The position numbers and the translations under genes were made by a program. A DNA stretch of 64,000 nucleotides from an uncultured Prevotellaceae bacterium (GTDB lineage: Bacteria; Bacteroidota; Bacteroidia; Bacteroidales; UBA3663). This document shows positions 62,810 through 64,000 of this stretch, piece by piece. Numbering within the stretch: position 1 is the stretch's first letter; each line of letters opens with the position of its first letter. The DNA is taken from NCBI GenBank assembly GCA_900319235.1, contig ONNR01000005.1:124001-188000 (forward strand), given 5' to 3'. The notes below the pieces were generated by a model. It ran no database searches and had not been told where the DNA came from. It saw only the letters and a program-made list of their open reading frames with translations.

Positions 62810-63718
62810 ATGAAGAAAATCGCTTTTGTCAAATCGTTCGTTTTATTGACATTGGCTTGGCTGATGTTGTGTTCATTCAAGAGTGTTACAGATGAGGATA
62901 TGCTGTCGTCTGGATATACGGCTGAGGAGCTAGAGGCGCTGAAGGAGGATACCATCGCGGGACAAACGGGGGTAGTGGAGTTCACTTCGTGCCACGCTCG
63001 GATCATGGTGCCCACAGATCTCATCTATCTGGATCGGCCTCAGGCCATGAAACTGCTGACCGAATACTGGGATAATTCGGAAAGCAATCTCGAAAATATG
63101 CTGGGTGTACTCGTGCCGAGTGAGAACAGGTGTTTCTATCAGGTCAGCACGGCGTATGTGATCTCGTACAACGATTGCGGATACATCAAGGATGATGATG
63201 CAGAGAAGGTGGATTACGATGAACTGCTGGAGCAACTGCAAGAGGACGAAAAGGAGGAGAACGAATCGCTGCCCGTAGAACAGAGGAGCGTGACGAAGGG
63301 ATGGACGGTGACTCCTCATTATGACCGCTCGAACCATGCCCTGGTGTGGGCCAAGACGCTGTCGTTCGCATATGGTGATGTGGTGAACTATGACATGAGG
63401 GTGCTGGGCAAGGATGGGCTCGTGTCGGTCAATGCCGTGGCCGATCTGGAGGCGGTCGATGAGGTGGTTTCGAAAGAATCGGCCATGATTGGTAGTGTAC
63501 GCTTCGATGAGGGATACGCTTACGCTGACTTTGACCCTATCCGTGATAGAGTGTCTGACTGGACTATCGGCGGTCTAGTCGCTGGCAGCATCCTTGCCAA
63601 GTCCGGCTTCTTCGCCAAGCTCGGTGTCCTGCTGCTGAAGTTCTGGAAAATTATCGCTGTCGGTGTCGTAGCCATAGCAGCAGGAATAAAGAAGATATTC
63701 GGTTCGAAGAAAGCGTGA
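62810..63718 (+). CDS. DUF2167 membrane-anchored protein
   Basis: 302 aa from MKKIAFVK. Signal peptide or anchor at about 5-22. The periplasmic domain has LGVLVPSENRCFYQVSTAYVISYNDCGYIKDDDAEKVDYDELLEQLQED, RSVTKGWTVTPHYDRSNHALVWAKTLSF, DVVNYDMRVLGKDGLVSVNAVADL and YADFDPIRDRVSDWTIGGLVAG, then two C-terminal helices (about 255-295) and a basic end. These blocks are the DUF2167 family, of unknown function. The umuC-like gene starts 18 nt after its stop, so they likely share a transcript. Confidence 0.88.
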   Translation: MKKIAFVKSFVLLTLAWLMLCSFKSVTDEDMLSSGYTAEELEALKEDTIAGQTGVVEFTSCHARIMVPTDLIYLDRPQAMKLLTEYWDNSESNLENMLGVLVPSENRCFYQVSTAYVISYNDCGYIKDDDAEKVDYDELLEQLQEDEKEENESLPVEQRSVTKGWTVTPHYDRSNHALVWAKTLSFAYGDVVNYDMRVLGKDGLVSVNAVADLEAVDEVVSKESAMIGSVRFDEGYAYADFDPIRDRVSDWTIGGLVAGSILAKSGFFAKLGVLLLKFWKIIAVGVVAIAAGIKKIFGSKKA

Positions 63719-63736
63719 TGCGCCACATAAGATAGG

Positions 63737-64000
63737 ATGTACGGAATCATCGACTGCGATAACTGCTACGTCTCGTGTGAGCGTGTCTTTCGGCCTGATC
63801 TGAAGGACACGCCTATCGTTGTGCTTTCCAACAACGATGGGTGTGTCGTTGCGCGTAGCAATGAGGCGAAAAAGTTAGGAATTAAGGCGGGTGTGCCCTA
63901 TTATCAGTTGGAAGAGCTGTTTCCCGATAAGAAGATTGCCGTCTTCTCCAGCAACTACGAACTTTATGGCGAACTGACGGGCCGTGTGGTCGGCATTGTT
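63737..64000 (+). CDS. umuC: Y-family DNA polymerase UmuC, 5' part (cut by window end)
   Basis: 88 codons are visible and the frame is open at the window edge. The start MYGIIDCDNCYVSCERVFRPDL has the catalytic Asp of palm motif I (about 6), followed by PIVVLSNNDGCVVARSNEAKKLGIKAGVPYYQ, which marks UmuC/DinB with NNDGC typical of UmuC. It is an error-prone translesion polymerase of the SOS response. The usual umuD partner is not found directly upstream: the neighbour is the DUF2167 gene. Confidence 0.9.
   Translation, partial: MYGIIDCDNCYVSCERVFRPDLKDTPIVVLSNNDGCVVARSNEAKKLGIKAGVPYYQLEELFPDKKIAVFSSNYELYGELTGRVVGIV

Overview
The window looks like a chromosomal segment of a Bacteroidales bacterium, most likely a member of the Prevotellaceae. 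The evidence is internal. Many genes are preceded by the Bacteroidota-type promoter (TTG, about 20 nt, then TAnnTTTG). The type IX secretion regulators PorX and PorW lie side by side. There is a BspA-like leucine-rich-repeat protein with a Prevotella-style C-terminal tail, an extended NusB, a TonB-dependent receptor with a carboxypeptidase-D-like N-terminal domain, and a DbpA-type helicase with DEFD in place of DEAD. No rRNA, prophage, insertion sequence or CRISPR array was seen. One tRNA, tRNA-Gly(CCC), is present.

Layout. 1-5.4 kb: end of a BspA-like protein, then a redox/sulfur cluster on the minus strand (dsbD, cyuA-like desulfidase, trxB). 5.6-8.5 kb: minus-strand run nusB, yajC, ybbR-like, coaE. 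8.6-12.5 kb: small unknown proteins, a divergent sigma-70-like factor and a VWA protein. 12.7-15.9 kb: a dynamin-like GTPase followed by a DUF697 (YcjF-like) membrane protein. 15.9-18.6 kb: divergent NUDIX gene and an unusual single-polypeptide fusion of xanthine phosphoribosyltransferase and guanine deaminase. 18.7-24.1 kb: OPT transporter, pdxY, priA. 24.2-29.6 kb: porX, porW, conserved membrane protein. 29.7-38.8 kb: aroA, pepT, dbpA-like helicase, L,D-transpeptidase, glyA, and a ClpB lacking its N-domain. 38.8-39.8 kb: a 1-kb gene-free region with an alternating 41/42-bp tandem array and a very AT-rich stretch. 39.8-49.8 kb: M64 peptidase, maltose-type acetyltransferase, tRNA-Gly, ribH, TPR protein, recF, DUF721, TonB receptor, ABC-F protein and a small secreted protein. 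49.9-57.7 kb: membrane protein, trpS, an inositol-monophosphatase-family gene, NUDIX, mtaB, a pectinesterase-DUF1460 fusion, radC, efp. 57.9-64 kb: rpmH, ravA, a frameshifted viaA, pyrF, a 42-bp tandem array, a DUF2167 protein and the start of umuC.

Most genes are core housekeeping. The unusual material is in three places. First, fused enzymes: Xpt-GuaD, which would join two consecutive steps of guanine salvage, and pectin methylesterase joined to an NlpC/P60-like DUF1460 domain. Second, a dynamin-GTPase/DUF697 membrane module. Third, an abundance of repeats: two long arrays with units of about 42 bp, a pair of closely related long inverted-repeat elements, and several 9-bp tandem repeats placed just before start codons. 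One of the 9-bp families (NTACTCCGA) also appears inside priA, and a related one inside porW, where they encode low-complexity tripeptide runs.

All functional names rest on sequence motifs and remembered family features. No database search was run.
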